Below are positions 24,418 to 32,821 of a stretch of DNA of 38,683 nt, one piece after another. The DNA is taken from NCBI GenBank assembly GCA_016217725.1, contig JACRHB010000030.1, positions 1 through 38,683 of the forward strand, read 5' to 3'. The notes below the pieces were generated by a model. It did not search any database. It was not told where the DNA came from and worked only from the letters and a program-made list of their open reading frames with translations. The position numbers and the translations under genes were made by a program. Origin of the DNA: Nitrospirota bacterium (GTDB lineage: Bacteria > Nitrospirota > Thermodesulfovibrionia > UBA6902). How positions within the stretch are numbered: position 1 is the first letter of the stretch; the number at the start of each line of letters is the position of its first letter.

Positions 24418-25799
24418 GTTTTATGAGGAACCCTTTTACGTCAAAAAGTGTTTTACTCATACTCGGAGACATAGCGGTCTCCGTTGCCTCCATCTATGCG
24501 GGCATCTTTTTAAGGACCCTGGGCGAATATTCATTTCAACTGCAAAAGTATTCCCCTATGGCCCCGAAGGTTGCGGCCTTCGCGTGTATCTTAATATTTA
24601 TGTGTTTTCTGCTGGACCTTTATAACCTTGATAAGAAGGTCGGGAAAAAAGAAATATTTCTGAAGATATTAATTGCGAACGTCTTAGTTGCCGTTCCTCT
24701 CGGCGCAATTTATTATTTTCTGCCTTTTGCCAAGCTCGGGAGGGGTATTTTATTCTTATCTCTTTGCTTCTCCATCCTGCTTCAGTCGGTCTGGCACATC
24801 GGCTATGCCCTGTTCCTGAGACTGCCGGTCGCTACCAAGAGGGTGCTGATACTCGGTACCGGGCCTATAGCGCAGACCATGGGGAACCTGCTTCTTAGAA
24901 ACAATAACGGCTTTGCATTAGCCGGTTACGTTAACTGCGTGGGAGAGCCTATCCATGTCCCCAAGGATGACGTGATCGGTGAAGGAGAAGGGCTTCTCGC
25001 CATCGCCTTGAAAGAAAGGGTGCAGAAGATCGTGGTCTCTCTCAGTGAAAGAAGGGGGACTTTGCCTGTGCGGGAAGTGTTGAACTGCAAGCTGCAGGGG
25101 GTGGATATAGTTGACGGCCCGTCGTTTTACGAACAGCTTACGGGTAAGCTGCTTATCGAGAACATGAACCCGAGTCATCTTATTTTCTCGGACGGCTTTA
25201 AAGTTACCGCTGCCAGACGCTATTTTAAGCGCATATTGGACGTCATCCTTGCCGCCGCCGGCCTTATACTCTCATGGCCGTTCCTGCTCATCGTGCCCGT
25301 GCTCATCAAACTGGATTCAAAAGGCCTGGTGCTGTTCAAACAGGAGCGCGTCGGGGAAGGGGAGAAGCTCTTCACCCTCTTTAAATTCAGGACGATGGTT
25401 GACGGCGCTGAGGAAGAGACGGGCCCCGTATGGTCCATGGACGGAGACAGCCGTATTACGAAGCTTGGAAGATTTTTGAGAAAAAGCCGTCTTGATGAGA
25501 TCCCCCAGTTGTTCAACGTACTCAGAGGGGATATGAGTTTTACGGGTCCAAGGCCTGAGAGGCCGTTCTTTGTCGAATCCTTAAAAATACAAATCCCTTA
25601 TTATTCTGAAAGGCACTGCATAAAACCGGGAATAACGGGGTGGGCTCAAGTTAAATATGAATACGGTGATTCGATAGAGGACGCGATCGAAAAAATGAGA
25701 TACGATCTTTTTTATATAAAATATCAATCCCTCTCTCTTGATATGCTTATCGTAATGGATACCTTTAAGGTGATCCTCTTCGGAAGAGGGGGGAGATAA
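24414..25799 (+). CDS. Polyprenyl glycosylphosphotransferase starting exopolysaccharide synthesis (EpsB_2 type)
   Basis: This integral membrane enzyme transfers a sugar-1-phosphate to undecaprenyl phosphate, the first step of repeat-unit synthesis. Four or five N-terminal membrane segments (to about residue 135) are followed by a nucleotide-binding CoA-binding-like domain (VLILGTGPIAQTMGNLL). The catalytic bacterial sugar transferase domain has KRILDVILAAAGL, LFKQERVGEGEKLFTLFKFRTM, LRKSRLDEIPQLFNVLRGDMSFTGPRPE and KPGITGWAQ. The family fits TIGR03013, the PEP-CTERM-associated sugar transferase. The start overlaps the prsT stop (ATGA), showing coupling. The sugar is not predictable from sequence, though glucose or GlcNAc-type substrates are common. 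Confidence 0.93.
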   Translation: MSFMRNPFTSKSVLLILGDIAVSVASIYAGIFLRTLGEYSFQLQKYSPMAPKVAAFACILIFMCFLLDLYNLDKKVGKKEIFLKILIANVLVAVPLGAIYYFLPFAKLGRGILFLSLCFSILLQSVWHIGYALFLRLPVATKRVLILGTGPIAQTMGNLLLRNNNGFALAGYVNCVGEPIHVPKDDVIGEGEGLLAIALKERVQKIVVSLSERRGTLPVREVLNCKLQGVDIVDGPSFYEQLTGKLLIENMNPSHLIFSDGFKVTAARRYFKRILDVILAAAGLILSWPFLLIVPVLIKLDSKGLVLFKQERVGEGEKLFTLFKFRTMVDGAEEETGPVWSMDGDSRITKLGRFLRKSRLDEIPQLFNVLRGDMSFTGPRPERPFFVESLKIQIPYYSERHCIKPGITGWAQVKYEYGDSIEDAIEKMRYDLFYIKYQSLSLDMLIVMDTFKVILFGRGGR

Positions 25800-25802
25800 G
25801 AA

Positions 25803-25828
25803 AAATTTCAAATTTCAAATTTCAAATT
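25803..25828. repeat. Tandem heptamer AAATTTC
   Basis: Three full copies plus a partial fourth lie in the 89-base gap between the sugar transferase and export genes. Confidence 0.8.
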
Positions 25829-25888
25829 AAAAAACAAGATTAAAGAAAAATGAATTTTTATCCGAAAACGAATGTAACCGGAGGAAGC

Positions 25889-26690
25889 GTGAAATACTTT
25901 ATTTTTATTGTGATTTTTTTATTGTTGTTTTCAATTAACGCCTATGCGAAAGACTATGTTATCGGAGACGGGGATTCCATCAAAATATCCGTGTGGGGGA
26001 ATCCGGAATTAAGCCTTGATACCAGGGTCAGGCCGGACGGAAAGATCGCGATACCTTCTGTAGGTGAAATAAAGGCCTCGGGACTGACCCCGATGGAATT
26101 GACAAAGGTCCTCGAAAAAGAGATGACAAGGGTTGTAAAGACGCCCATTGTAACGGTCATTGTGACGGACATAACGAATTACCGGATATTCGTTTTCGGA
26201 AAGGGCGCGCCTGCGGGAATGAAGACGCTCTCGAGGGAGACGACCCTTCTTGAATTCCTTTCCCAACTGGGTTCCTTGGAAAAAAGCCGATCTGGAAAAC
26301 GCATATCTCGTAAGAGACAAGAAGAAGATAAAGAGCGGGTTCTATCAATTATTTGAAAAAGGCGATTTCAGCCAGGACGTCGTCCTGGAGCCTAACGACA
26401 TGCTGTTTATCCCGGACGTATTTGAAACCAGGATCAGCATAGTCGGAGAGATCAAAAAACCGATGACCATGGATTACAGGGAAGGGCTTACCATCATGGA
26501 TATTCTTTTAAATGCCGGGGGGTTTACGGAATTTGCAAAAAAGAACGACGTCGAGATCCTTAGAAGAAAGGAAAACGGCGAAAGGGTAAAAATACCCGTC
26601 AAGGCCAAGGACCTGCTGAAGGGAGATCTAAACGAGAACATCGCACTCAGGCCGGGCGACGTTGTGGTAGTGAAAGAAAGCCTGTTTTAA
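25889..26690 (+). CDS. XrtA-type polysaccharide export protein (Wza-like), split by a frameshift
   Basis: This is an outer-membrane/periplasmic polysaccharide export protein. A signal peptide (YFIFIVIFLLLFSINAYA) is followed by the Poly_export domain: YVIGDGDSIKISVWGNPELS, RVRPDGKIAIPSVGEI and two SLBB-like segments (NYRIFVFGKG, ISIVGEIKKP). The track shows two ORFs, 25850..26356 and 26250..26690, because the frame changes at a run of six A (26280-26285). Deleting one A rejoins LEFLSQLGSLEK to ADLENAYLVRD, the expected family sequence. Both halves are otherwise well conserved. I place the start at GTG 25889, behind GGAGGAA. Sequencing or assembly error is the first explanation; slippage is possible. 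Confidence 0.85.
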
Positions 26691-26765
26691 AAAAGCAGAG
26701 GGCCAAGGGCGGAGAGGCCTATGTTTGACTCTATGCTTGATCAAGGATTATATTAAGGAGAAAAA

Positions 26766-28310
26766 ATGGTGGAAACATCACAAATGGACCTAAAAAAATT
26801 CTGGCGTCTTATAGTCATGCGGAGATATCTTTTTATTGCCGTTTCCCTGCTCTGCATGTCGGTAATAGTGTGGGGGAGCTATTTTGTCCCTAAGATGTAT
26901 GAGGCGCAGTGCACGGTCCTGGTTGAAAGGAACGTTATCAACAACCTCGTCAAGGACATTGCGATAACTCCGTCGCTGGATGAAAGGATCAGGGTGATGT
27001 CTTATACCATGACAAGCAGAAATCTCCTCATGAAGGTGATAAGCGAGCTGGACCTCGACGTCGGCAGGGAAAAGGCCGGAGATATGGAAGAGCTCGTAAA
27101 AAACTTCCAGGACAATACGGTGATCAAGATGGTCAACAAGGGAAGCAAAGCAGGGGCTGCGGACTGGTTTTCAGTCACTTACAGGGACCGGAGCCCGAAG
27201 ATCGCAAGGGACTATATCAACACGCTGGTGAGAAGGTATATTGAGGAGAACGTATCGGCCAAAAGAGACGAGTCTTTTGAGGCCAATAAATTCCTTGCGG
27301 AGCAGAGAAAATATTTTAAAGATAAACTGGACGTGGTGGATGAGAATATTATGAACTTCAGAAGGAGCAAAGGCATCTATATCGCCATAGACGAGAAGAC
27401 GATCGTAGGAGAGATAAAGAGCGCCCATGACACCCTTGAATCCATCAAAACCCAGAAGACGGAGCTGGAGGCTAAAAAGAGCGCGACAGAGAAGCAGATC
27501 AAAGAAGAGAAGCCGTATACGGTGGCGATGCTGGGAAAGACGAAAGGCGATTCCTTAATGTCGCTCCAGAATAAATTGAATGAGCTGCTGTTGAAGTATA
27601 CGGAGAATTATCCCGAGGTCATCAAGCTTAAGGCGGAAATTGAGTCTTTGAAGAAACAATTGCAGGACAAGCCTTCCGACGCGGAATCCCCCCGGGACGC
27701 TGAAACGGAGATGACCGCCTTAAACCCTTTCCACCAGAAGCTGAAAGAAGAGCTGGCAAAGATAGACGCGGAGATAGCCGCCCTCTCCGCAAAGGAAAGA
27801 CATCTGATTTCTTTATTGGAATCGAAGAAGGAATATCTCAGGGATATCCCGCTCGAAAAGAAAAACCTGGCCGACCTGGAGAGAGAGAGGGACACCTATA
27901 AGAACATCGACAACGAGCTTGTTTTTAAACTCGGACAAAGCGAAGTCTCCAAGCAGATGGAGATCCAGGATAAGACAGAGACCTTCAGGATAGTCGATTC
28001 CGCCATCCTGCCGGCAAAACCCGTATCGCCCAACAGGTTGTTGTTTATATTAATGGGAATTATCGGCGGCCTTGTCGGGGGTCTTGGGGCCGTTTTTCTG
28101 TTTGATTACGTCGATCATTCGATCAAGTCGGTGGATGAGATAAAAAATTACTTTAAAACGCCGGTGCTTGCCGTTATCCCGCAGATCATCACCGACGAGG
28201 AGATAAACAGGAAGAAAAAATTGGACCTGAAGGTATATGCGATTTCAATAGCATATCTTTCAATCATCGCCGCCCTTTTCGTCAAGGAAGCGATAGGGAA
28301 ATTTTTGTAG
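26766..28310 (+). CDS. XrtA-type chain-length determinant (Wzz/PCP family)
   Basis: The 514-residue inner-membrane protein has two transmembrane helices (about residues 20-38 and 425-447). They flank a large periplasmic domain with long coiled coils. The N-terminal Wzz segment (DLKKFWRLIVMRRYLFIAV) and the pre-membrane PVSPNRLLF proline motif are typical of polysaccharide co-polymerases. The family fits TIGR03007. It controls polymer length and cooperates with the cytoplasmic tyrosine kinase encoded next, 31 bases downstream. An AAGGAG ribosome binding site lies just before ATG 26766. A short third hydrophobic stretch occurs at the C-terminus (YAISIAYLSIIAALFV). Confidence 0.92.
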   Translation: MVETSQMDLKKFWRLIVMRRYLFIAVSLLCMSVIVWGSYFVPKMYEAQCTVLVERNVINNLVKDIAITPSLDERIRVMSYTMTSRNLLMKVISELDLDVGREKAGDMEELVKNFQDNTVIKMVNKGSKAGAADWFSVTYRDRSPKIARDYINTLVRRYIEENVSAKRDESFEANKFLAEQRKYFKDKLDVVDENIMNFRRSKGIYIAIDEKTIVGEIKSAHDTLESIKTQKTELEAKKSATEKQIKEEKPYTVAMLGKTKGDSLMSLQNKLNELLLKYTENYPEVIKLKAEIESLKKQLQDKPSDAESPRDAETEMTALNPFHQKLKEELAKIDAEIAALSAKERHLISLLESKKEYLRDIPLEKKNLADLERERDTYKNIDNELVFKLGQSEVSKQMEIQDKTETFRIVDSAILPAKPVSPNRLLFILMGIIGGLVGGLGAVFLFDYVDHSIKSVDEIKNYFKTPVLAVIPQIITDEEINRKKKLDLKVYAISIAYLSIIAALFVKEAIGKFL

Positions 28311-28341
28311 AGTAAATTTTCAAAAAACAAGAGGAAGCTAA

Positions 28342-29154
28342 ATGAGCAAGATCGAAGAAGCGCTTGAGAAGGCAAGGATATTAAGAGAATCCGAAGGCGA
28401 CGACCAGGGCGATAAATTCGACAACTTCAGGATGCTCGAGCCTAAGAAAGTCGACAACCCTTACATCATAACGGCCACCCTGCCGGATTCGCCGATTTCC
28501 GAGGAGTACAGAAGACTCAAGTCGATGCTGATAAGGGACACAAAAACGAATTTCCTGAACACGATAATGGTCACGAGCTCGGTCGAGGCCGAGGGAAAGA
28601 CCCTCACCGCGATAAATCTCGCGATAACGCTGGCTCAGGAGATAGACCATACGATACTCCTTATCGACGCGGACATGAGGAAACCCATGGTGCATGAGTA
28701 TCTGGGGATAAGCTATGAGCTCGGACTTTCCGATTATCTGACCGGCGATATGGACCTTTCCGAGGTCCTTATAAAAACGGGCATCGGGAACCTGATGCTT
28801 ATTCCCGCCGGGCATACGGTCCATAACCCCGTGGAGCTGCTTTCATCCGACAAGATGAAGACTCTCATAAAGGAAGTCAAGCACAGATATGTGGACCGGT
28901 ACGTCATCATCGACACGCCGCCGATCCTTCCTTTTGCGGACGCCATTTCCATAGGCGAATTGGCGGACGGCGTGCTCTTTGTCGTCAAGGAGAGGCACGT
29001 ACAGAGAAAATCCATCGAGAACGCAATGAACCTGCTCAAGGATTCGAGGATCCTGGGCGTAGTGTTCAATCATGCAAGCGTAGAAAACCTTGACGGGCAT
29101 TATTCACGCTACTACTATTACAACAACAAATATAAGAAGAAGGAGAAAAAATGA
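28342..29154 (+). CDS. XrtA-associated tyrosine autokinase (BY-kinase)
   Basis: The 270-residue cytoplasmic protein begins MSKIEEALEKAR, as usual for this family (TIGR03018 type). It has a Walker A motif in SSVEAEGKTLTAINLA, Walker A' in ILLIDADMRKPMVHEY and Walker B in YVIIDTPPILPFADA. A C-terminal tyrosine cluster (YSRYYYYNNKY) is the autophosphorylation tail. It regulates the adjacent chain-length protein. The stop overlaps the next start (ATGA). Complete and unremarkable apart from Ser at the first P-loop position. Confidence 0.93.
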   Translation: MSKIEEALEKARILRESEGDDQGDKFDNFRMLEPKKVDNPYIITATLPDSPISEEYRRLKSMLIRDTKTNFLNTIMVTSSVEAEGKTLTAINLAITLAQEIDHTILLIDADMRKPMVHEYLGISYELGLSDYLTGDMDLSEVLIKTGIGNLMLIPAGHTVHNPVELLSSDKMKTLIKEVKHRYVDRYVIIDTPPILPFADAISIGELADGVLFVVKERHVQRKSIENAMNLLKDSRILGVVFNHASVENLDGHYSRYYYYNNKYKKKEKK

Positions 29155-30407
29155 AGAAGCCCGCATGCTTCTGCGCGCTGGCGGCCGTCCTGCTCTCGAC
29201 TCAAACGTCTTCATTTGCCAGGCTCGAGATAACTCCAAGCGTCAGTTTAAGGGAAGAATATAACGACAATATTTTCCTGTCGAGGAACGAGAAGGACGAC
29301 GATTACATAACTACGATCACCCCGGCGGTCTCATTTCAGTACGCCCCCAATAAATTATTGGACCTCGACCTTGATTACAAATTGAACTTCAGGTTCTACG
29401 GAGACCACAACGAATTCAACGACACGAGTCTCAGGGATTCTCAAAATGCAAGCTTTCAGGCGAAGTCCCAGCCGTTGAATTATCTTTATCTCGACGTCAC
29501 GGACACCTACCAGAGAGTGCCGATAGACGTGAGAAAGCCCTCTGCCGAGGGCAATGAGATAATCAACGTTACCGAAAGCAATATGGCTTTCGTTTCTCCA
29601 TATATAAAATACCCCTTGACGCCGAGTTTTTTATCGACGATAGGATATGAATATAACAATAAATGGTACAGGACAGAATTAAGGGATTCTGTAAGCCATG
29701 CGGCTTTTTTGACATTGGGCAAGACTTTTTCGTCAAAATTAAACATGGATCTGAAATACAGGTACTATAAATTTTTTACCGACACATTAGAAGGCTCGGA
29801 TGTGATTAGAGATTATGACAGCCATCGGGGCTCGCTTATGCTTACCTATCAGGCCTCGCAGTATTTCAAGGTCGACGGCGAAGTCGGGGAATCAAAATTT
29901 GATTACAGCTCCGGCAATGATTCCAAAGGCACCTTCTGGAATGTAAGCTCCGATTATGATTTCAGGAATGCGAATGTGACGTCATTGGGTTTAAGCTACG
30001 GCACTTCCTTTAAAGACTCGCCGTTATCAGGCGTATTCAGGAGCAGAGAAGCGGACCTGAGCTTCAAGACGGGGAGGGTCCTTGTGCTGGAGATAAACCC
30101 CTATTATTCGAAAGACACGTTCTTAAGGACCGACAGGACCGACTGGACCACAGGCGTGAAGATCGACCTGGCGCGGCCCTTGACCGAGACGCTGGCGCTC
30201 TCGCTCAATGGAAAATGGGAAAAACATAAATTCCTGCCTGAGGATGAAAGGGTCCGCAAATACGGCGCCGGAGGCGAGCTCAATTATAAAGTGAGCAAGA
30301 GCATTACCGCGGGAATAGGCTACAAATATAACTGCAGGAATTCGAATAACGATGAGGAAGACTTCAACAACAACATTGTCTGGCTGCTGGCGAAAGCTGT
30401 TTTTTAG
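29151..30407 (+). CDS. PEP-CTERM-associated outer-membrane beta-barrel protein
   Basis: A signal peptide (to about residue 23, ending SSFA) precedes a protein made of alternating amphipathic strands, for example ITPSVSLREEYNDNIFL and ITAGIGYKYNCR, ending in an aromatic residue (LLAKAVF), as expected for an outer-membrane barrel inserted by BAM. Length and position match the TIGR03016 family of exosortase-linked exopolysaccharide loci. It probably forms or supports the outer-membrane channel, in place of a Wza-type pore or alongside it. It is coupled to the tyrosine kinase by a 4-base overlap, and 9 bases separate it from the ATPase. Confidence 0.87.
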   Translation: MKKPACFCALAAVLLSTQTSSFARLEITPSVSLREEYNDNIFLSRNEKDDDYITTITPAVSFQYAPNKLLDLDLDYKLNFRFYGDHNEFNDTSLRDSQNASFQAKSQPLNYLYLDVTDTYQRVPIDVRKPSAEGNEIINVTESNMAFVSPYIKYPLTPSFLSTIGYEYNNKWYRTELRDSVSHAAFLTLGKTFSSKLNMDLKYRYYKFFTDTLEGSDVIRDYDSHRGSLMLTYQASQYFKVDGEVGESKFDYSSGNDSKGTFWNVSSDYDFRNANVTSLGLSYGTSFKDSPLSGVFRSREADLSFKTGRVLVLEINPYYSKDTFLRTDRTDWTTGVKIDLARPLTETLALSLNGKWEKHKFLPEDERVRKYGAGGELNYKVSKSITAGIGYKYNCRNSNNDEEDFNNNIVWLLAKAVF

Positions 30408-30416
30408 GTCGCTAAG

Positions 30417-31625
30417 ATGTATGAGAAGCATTTTTCCTTCAAATATAAACCCTTTGATTTAGTCCCCAACCCGGACTTTATTTTTCTGAGCGGCACCCAC
30501 CACAAGGCGATCACTTACCTTGATTACGGAATAAAGGAGAAGATCGGCTTCATCCTCCTGACAGGCGAGATCGGCTCCGGCAAGACCACCATTATCCGCA
30601 GCCTCATTAAGAACCTCAACGGCTCCGTCAAGCTTTCAAGGATCAATAACACGAAGGTCTCCTCGGAGCAGCTCATATCGATGATCAACGAGGACTTCGG
30701 GCTTGTCGTGGAGGGGAAAGGCAAAAGCAGGCTTTTGAGCGAGTTGAACGAGTTTCTCATCGAGCAGTATTCAAAAAAATCCCAGCCGATATTATTGATC
30801 GACGAGGCGCAGAATCTATCGCCGGACCTCCTGGAGGAGATAAGACTGCTTTCCAACCTCGAGACCGACAGGTCAAAACTGCTGCAGATAATCCTTGTAG
30901 GGCAGCCTGAGCTTAAAAGGGTTCTCATGCTTCCCGAATTGATCCAATTACGCCAGCGCATTAACATCAGCTATCATATCTCGCCTCTTATGATCGATGA
31001 GACCGCCGGATATATAAAACACCGCCTTGCCATAGCGGGCAACCCCGACGCTATAAGACTTCAGGACGACATGCTGCAGATCATCTATCAATTCAGCAGA
31101 GGCATCCCGAGGCTGATCAATATCCTGTGCGATTTCGCGCTGCTTACCGCTTACGCTGAGGGTGAGAAGGAGGTAAGCATCGACATTATCCGTGAAGTTG
31201 CGAAAGACCTTGAAGCCCGTGATTACTGGAGTGAAGCTCAGGATAAAGCCCTTTATGGGCAAAACAGGGAAGGCGGCGCTCCCGAGCTGTTGAAAGCGGC
31301 CGGCGACATCGCCCTGCGGCTTATAAGGCTTGAAGAGATGGTTAAGAACGTTCCCGATCTTAAAGCAATACAGGATAGAGTGGTACGGATGGAGGAAGAA
31401 GTGGCAAGGCTGATAAATGCCGATGAGGGCGATAAAACAGCCGAGATTTTGGACCGGCTTATAAAGCTTGAGCGGATGCCCGTTGTTATGGACGCCGGGA
31501 AAGAGGATGAGCTCCAATCTGAAGATGAAAAGCGCGTGCGGAAGGAATTGCACAGGTTTACGAGACAGATTGAAGAGATCACAAATACAATAACTTATTT
31601 GAATAAAAGACTAAAGGATCAATAG
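30417..31625 (+). CDS. XrtA-associated ExeA-like ATPase
   Basis: The N-terminal two thirds is an AAA ATPase of the ExeA/GspA type (TIGR03015-like): FSFKYKPFDLVPNPDF, Walker A GEIGSGKTT (residues 50-58), Walker B ILLIDEAQNL, and the sensor region LVGQPELKRVL. The remaining 120 residues form charged helices with heptad character (RLIRLEEMVKN, VRMEEEVARLI, RQIEEITNTITYLNKRL), a likely coiled-coil oligomerisation part. ATPases of this family regularly sit with exosortase-linked polysaccharide genes. The role may be to assemble or energise the envelope machinery. The start ATG is 9 bases after the barrel gene. Confidence 0.9.
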   Translation: MYEKHFSFKYKPFDLVPNPDFIFLSGTHHKAITYLDYGIKEKIGFILLTGEIGSGKTTIIRSLIKNLNGSVKLSRINNTKVSSEQLISMINEDFGLVVEGKGKSRLLSELNEFLIEQYSKKSQPILLIDEAQNLSPDLLEEIRLLSNLETDRSKLLQIILVGQPELKRVLMLPELIQLRQRINISYHISPLMIDETAGYIKHRLAIAGNPDAIRLQDDMLQIIYQFSRGIPRLINILCDFALLTAYAEGEKEVSIDIIREVAKDLEARDYWSEAQDKALYGQNREGGAPELLKAAGDIALRLIRLEEMVKNVPDLKAIQDRVVRMEEEVARLINADEGDKTAEILDRLIKLERMPVVMDAGKEDELQSEDEKRVRKELHRFTRQIEEITNTITYLNKRLKDQ

Positions 31626-31685
31626 CAGAAAGTCGCAATGAACTTAAAATCCTAAGCTTGTAAGCATTCATCTGCAGGCTGAAAT

Positions 31686-31766
31686 CCCCTCCTTTACAAG
31701 GAGGGGTTGGGGAGGTTTTGATAATTTTATCAATACCCCTCCTAACCTCCCCTTGTAAAGGGGAGG
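31686..31766. repeat. REPIN-like inverted pair, second family
   Basis: CCCCTCCTTTACAAGGAGGGG with a TTGGGGAGG tail faces its counterpart (CCTCCCCTTGTAAAGGGGAGG read with the tail TTAGGAGGGG on the minus strand) across a short AT-rich centre containing GATAATTTTATC. It separates the conserved export genes from the variable sugar genes in a 232-base gap. Confidence 0.85.
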
Positions 31767-31857
31767 ATTTTATTTAAAGAAGCTCCCTCAGTGAGGTCCT
31801 TATGTGACTGAGAGGGCGGAGCCGTGTAAAGATTTCGAGATTATTATTTTCTCCCGG

Positions 31858-32694
31858 ATGGACAGCAAGATCTCTTTTGTCATACTTTCATTCAATTCTT
31901 ATAGATACTTAAGAAGGTGTTTTGATTCCATAATAGCGAAGTGCGGGGAAGAAGGCCTTCATTACGAGATTATCGTAATCGACAACGGCTCAGCCGACGA
32001 ATCAAAATCAATTATTGCGTCTTACAAGGAGAGGTACCCGCATAAATTATTGCCCATATTTTTACCTGAAAACATGGGTACGACGTATCCGAGGAATTTA
32101 GGTTTAAAGAAGTCACAAGGCGAATATATATGCATCCTCGATTCCGATACGGAGTTGCTTGACGGCTCCATAAGGAATGTATTGGGAATCCTGAAAGACA
32201 GGTCGGACGTGGGCCTCGTAGCTCCCCGGTTGCTGCTGGATGACGGCGTCATTCAAAATTCTGTAAAAAAATTCCCCACCTTCTGGCACAAAATAATCAA
32301 GCTGCCGAACGCCGTCTTTAAAATAAACACCCCGAACGTTGATTTCTATTCGGACTTTCCTTTCAAGGCCGAGACCCCCGTTGATTCGGCCATTTCAGCC
32401 TGCTGGATTTTCAGGAGCGAGCTGCTTTCCGAGATCGGGTATCTGGATGAAAAGCTGTTTTATTCCCCCGAGGACATGGAGTTTTGCATGAGGGTGCGCA
32501 AAAGCAGCAAGAGCATCATCTATTATCCTTTTCTTGAAATATTGCACCATACCCAGCAAATATCCCATAACGCCCCTTTCTCGAAGATATCGCTCAGTCA
32601 TTTTATGGGGCTGCTTTATTACTTCAGGAAACACGGCGGATGGTTTTCAACCAGGAAAATTTACAACAGATTTAAACAGTCGCGGTCGAATTAA
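31858..32694 (+). CDS. Family 2 glycosyltransferase
   Basis: The product has the GT-A fold signature: SFVILSFNSYRYLRRCFDSI, IVIDNGSADES, and the metal-binding ILDSDTEL (DxD). SPEDMEFCMRVRKSS supplies the catalytic-loop region. It should add a sugar from a nucleotide donor to the lipid-linked repeat unit in the cytoplasm. The tracked start at 31804 adds 18 residues unlike GT2 N-termini; I prefer ATG 31858, giving 278 residues. Only a weak ribosome binding site is visible. The donor sugar is unknown; rhamnosyl- or N-acetylhexosaminyl transfer are common in this group. Confidence 0.88.
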   Translation: MDSKISFVILSFNSYRYLRRCFDSIIAKCGEEGLHYEIIVIDNGSADESKSIIASYKERYPHKLLPIFLPENMGTTYPRNLGLKKSQGEYICILDSDTELLDGSIRNVLGILKDRSDVGLVAPRLLLDDGVIQNSVKKFPTFWHKIIKLPNAVFKINTPNVDFYSDFPFKAETPVDSAISACWIFRSELLSEIGYLDEKLFYSPEDMEFCMRVRKSSKSIIYYPFLEILHHTQQISHNAPFSKISLSHFMGLLYYFRKHGGWFSTRKIYNRFKQSRSN

Positions 32695-32731
32695 AGTCTA
32701 TTTATGACTATAATGAAACGCTCAATAAGGT

Positions 32732-32804
32732 GTCATTCCCGCAGTTTTTTGAGCGGGAATCCAGAGTGGAAGATAGATTCCGGCTTAAGGACTGCCGGAA
32801 TGAC
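32732..32804. repeat. MITE-like repeat with GTCATTCC inverted ends
   Basis: A 73-base unit of the same family as 5184-5259, sharing both ends and the GGGAATCCAGAGT and GATTCCGGCTTAA blocks. It occupies most of the gap before wecB. Confidence 0.85.
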
Positions 32805-32821
32805 AGACAAGCGGGGAAAAG

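Noticed and set aside
31804-31857. Upstream start of the GT2 glycosyltransferase
   Set aside because: The 18 added residues do not resemble a GT2 start; ATG 31858 leads straight into the conserved strand.
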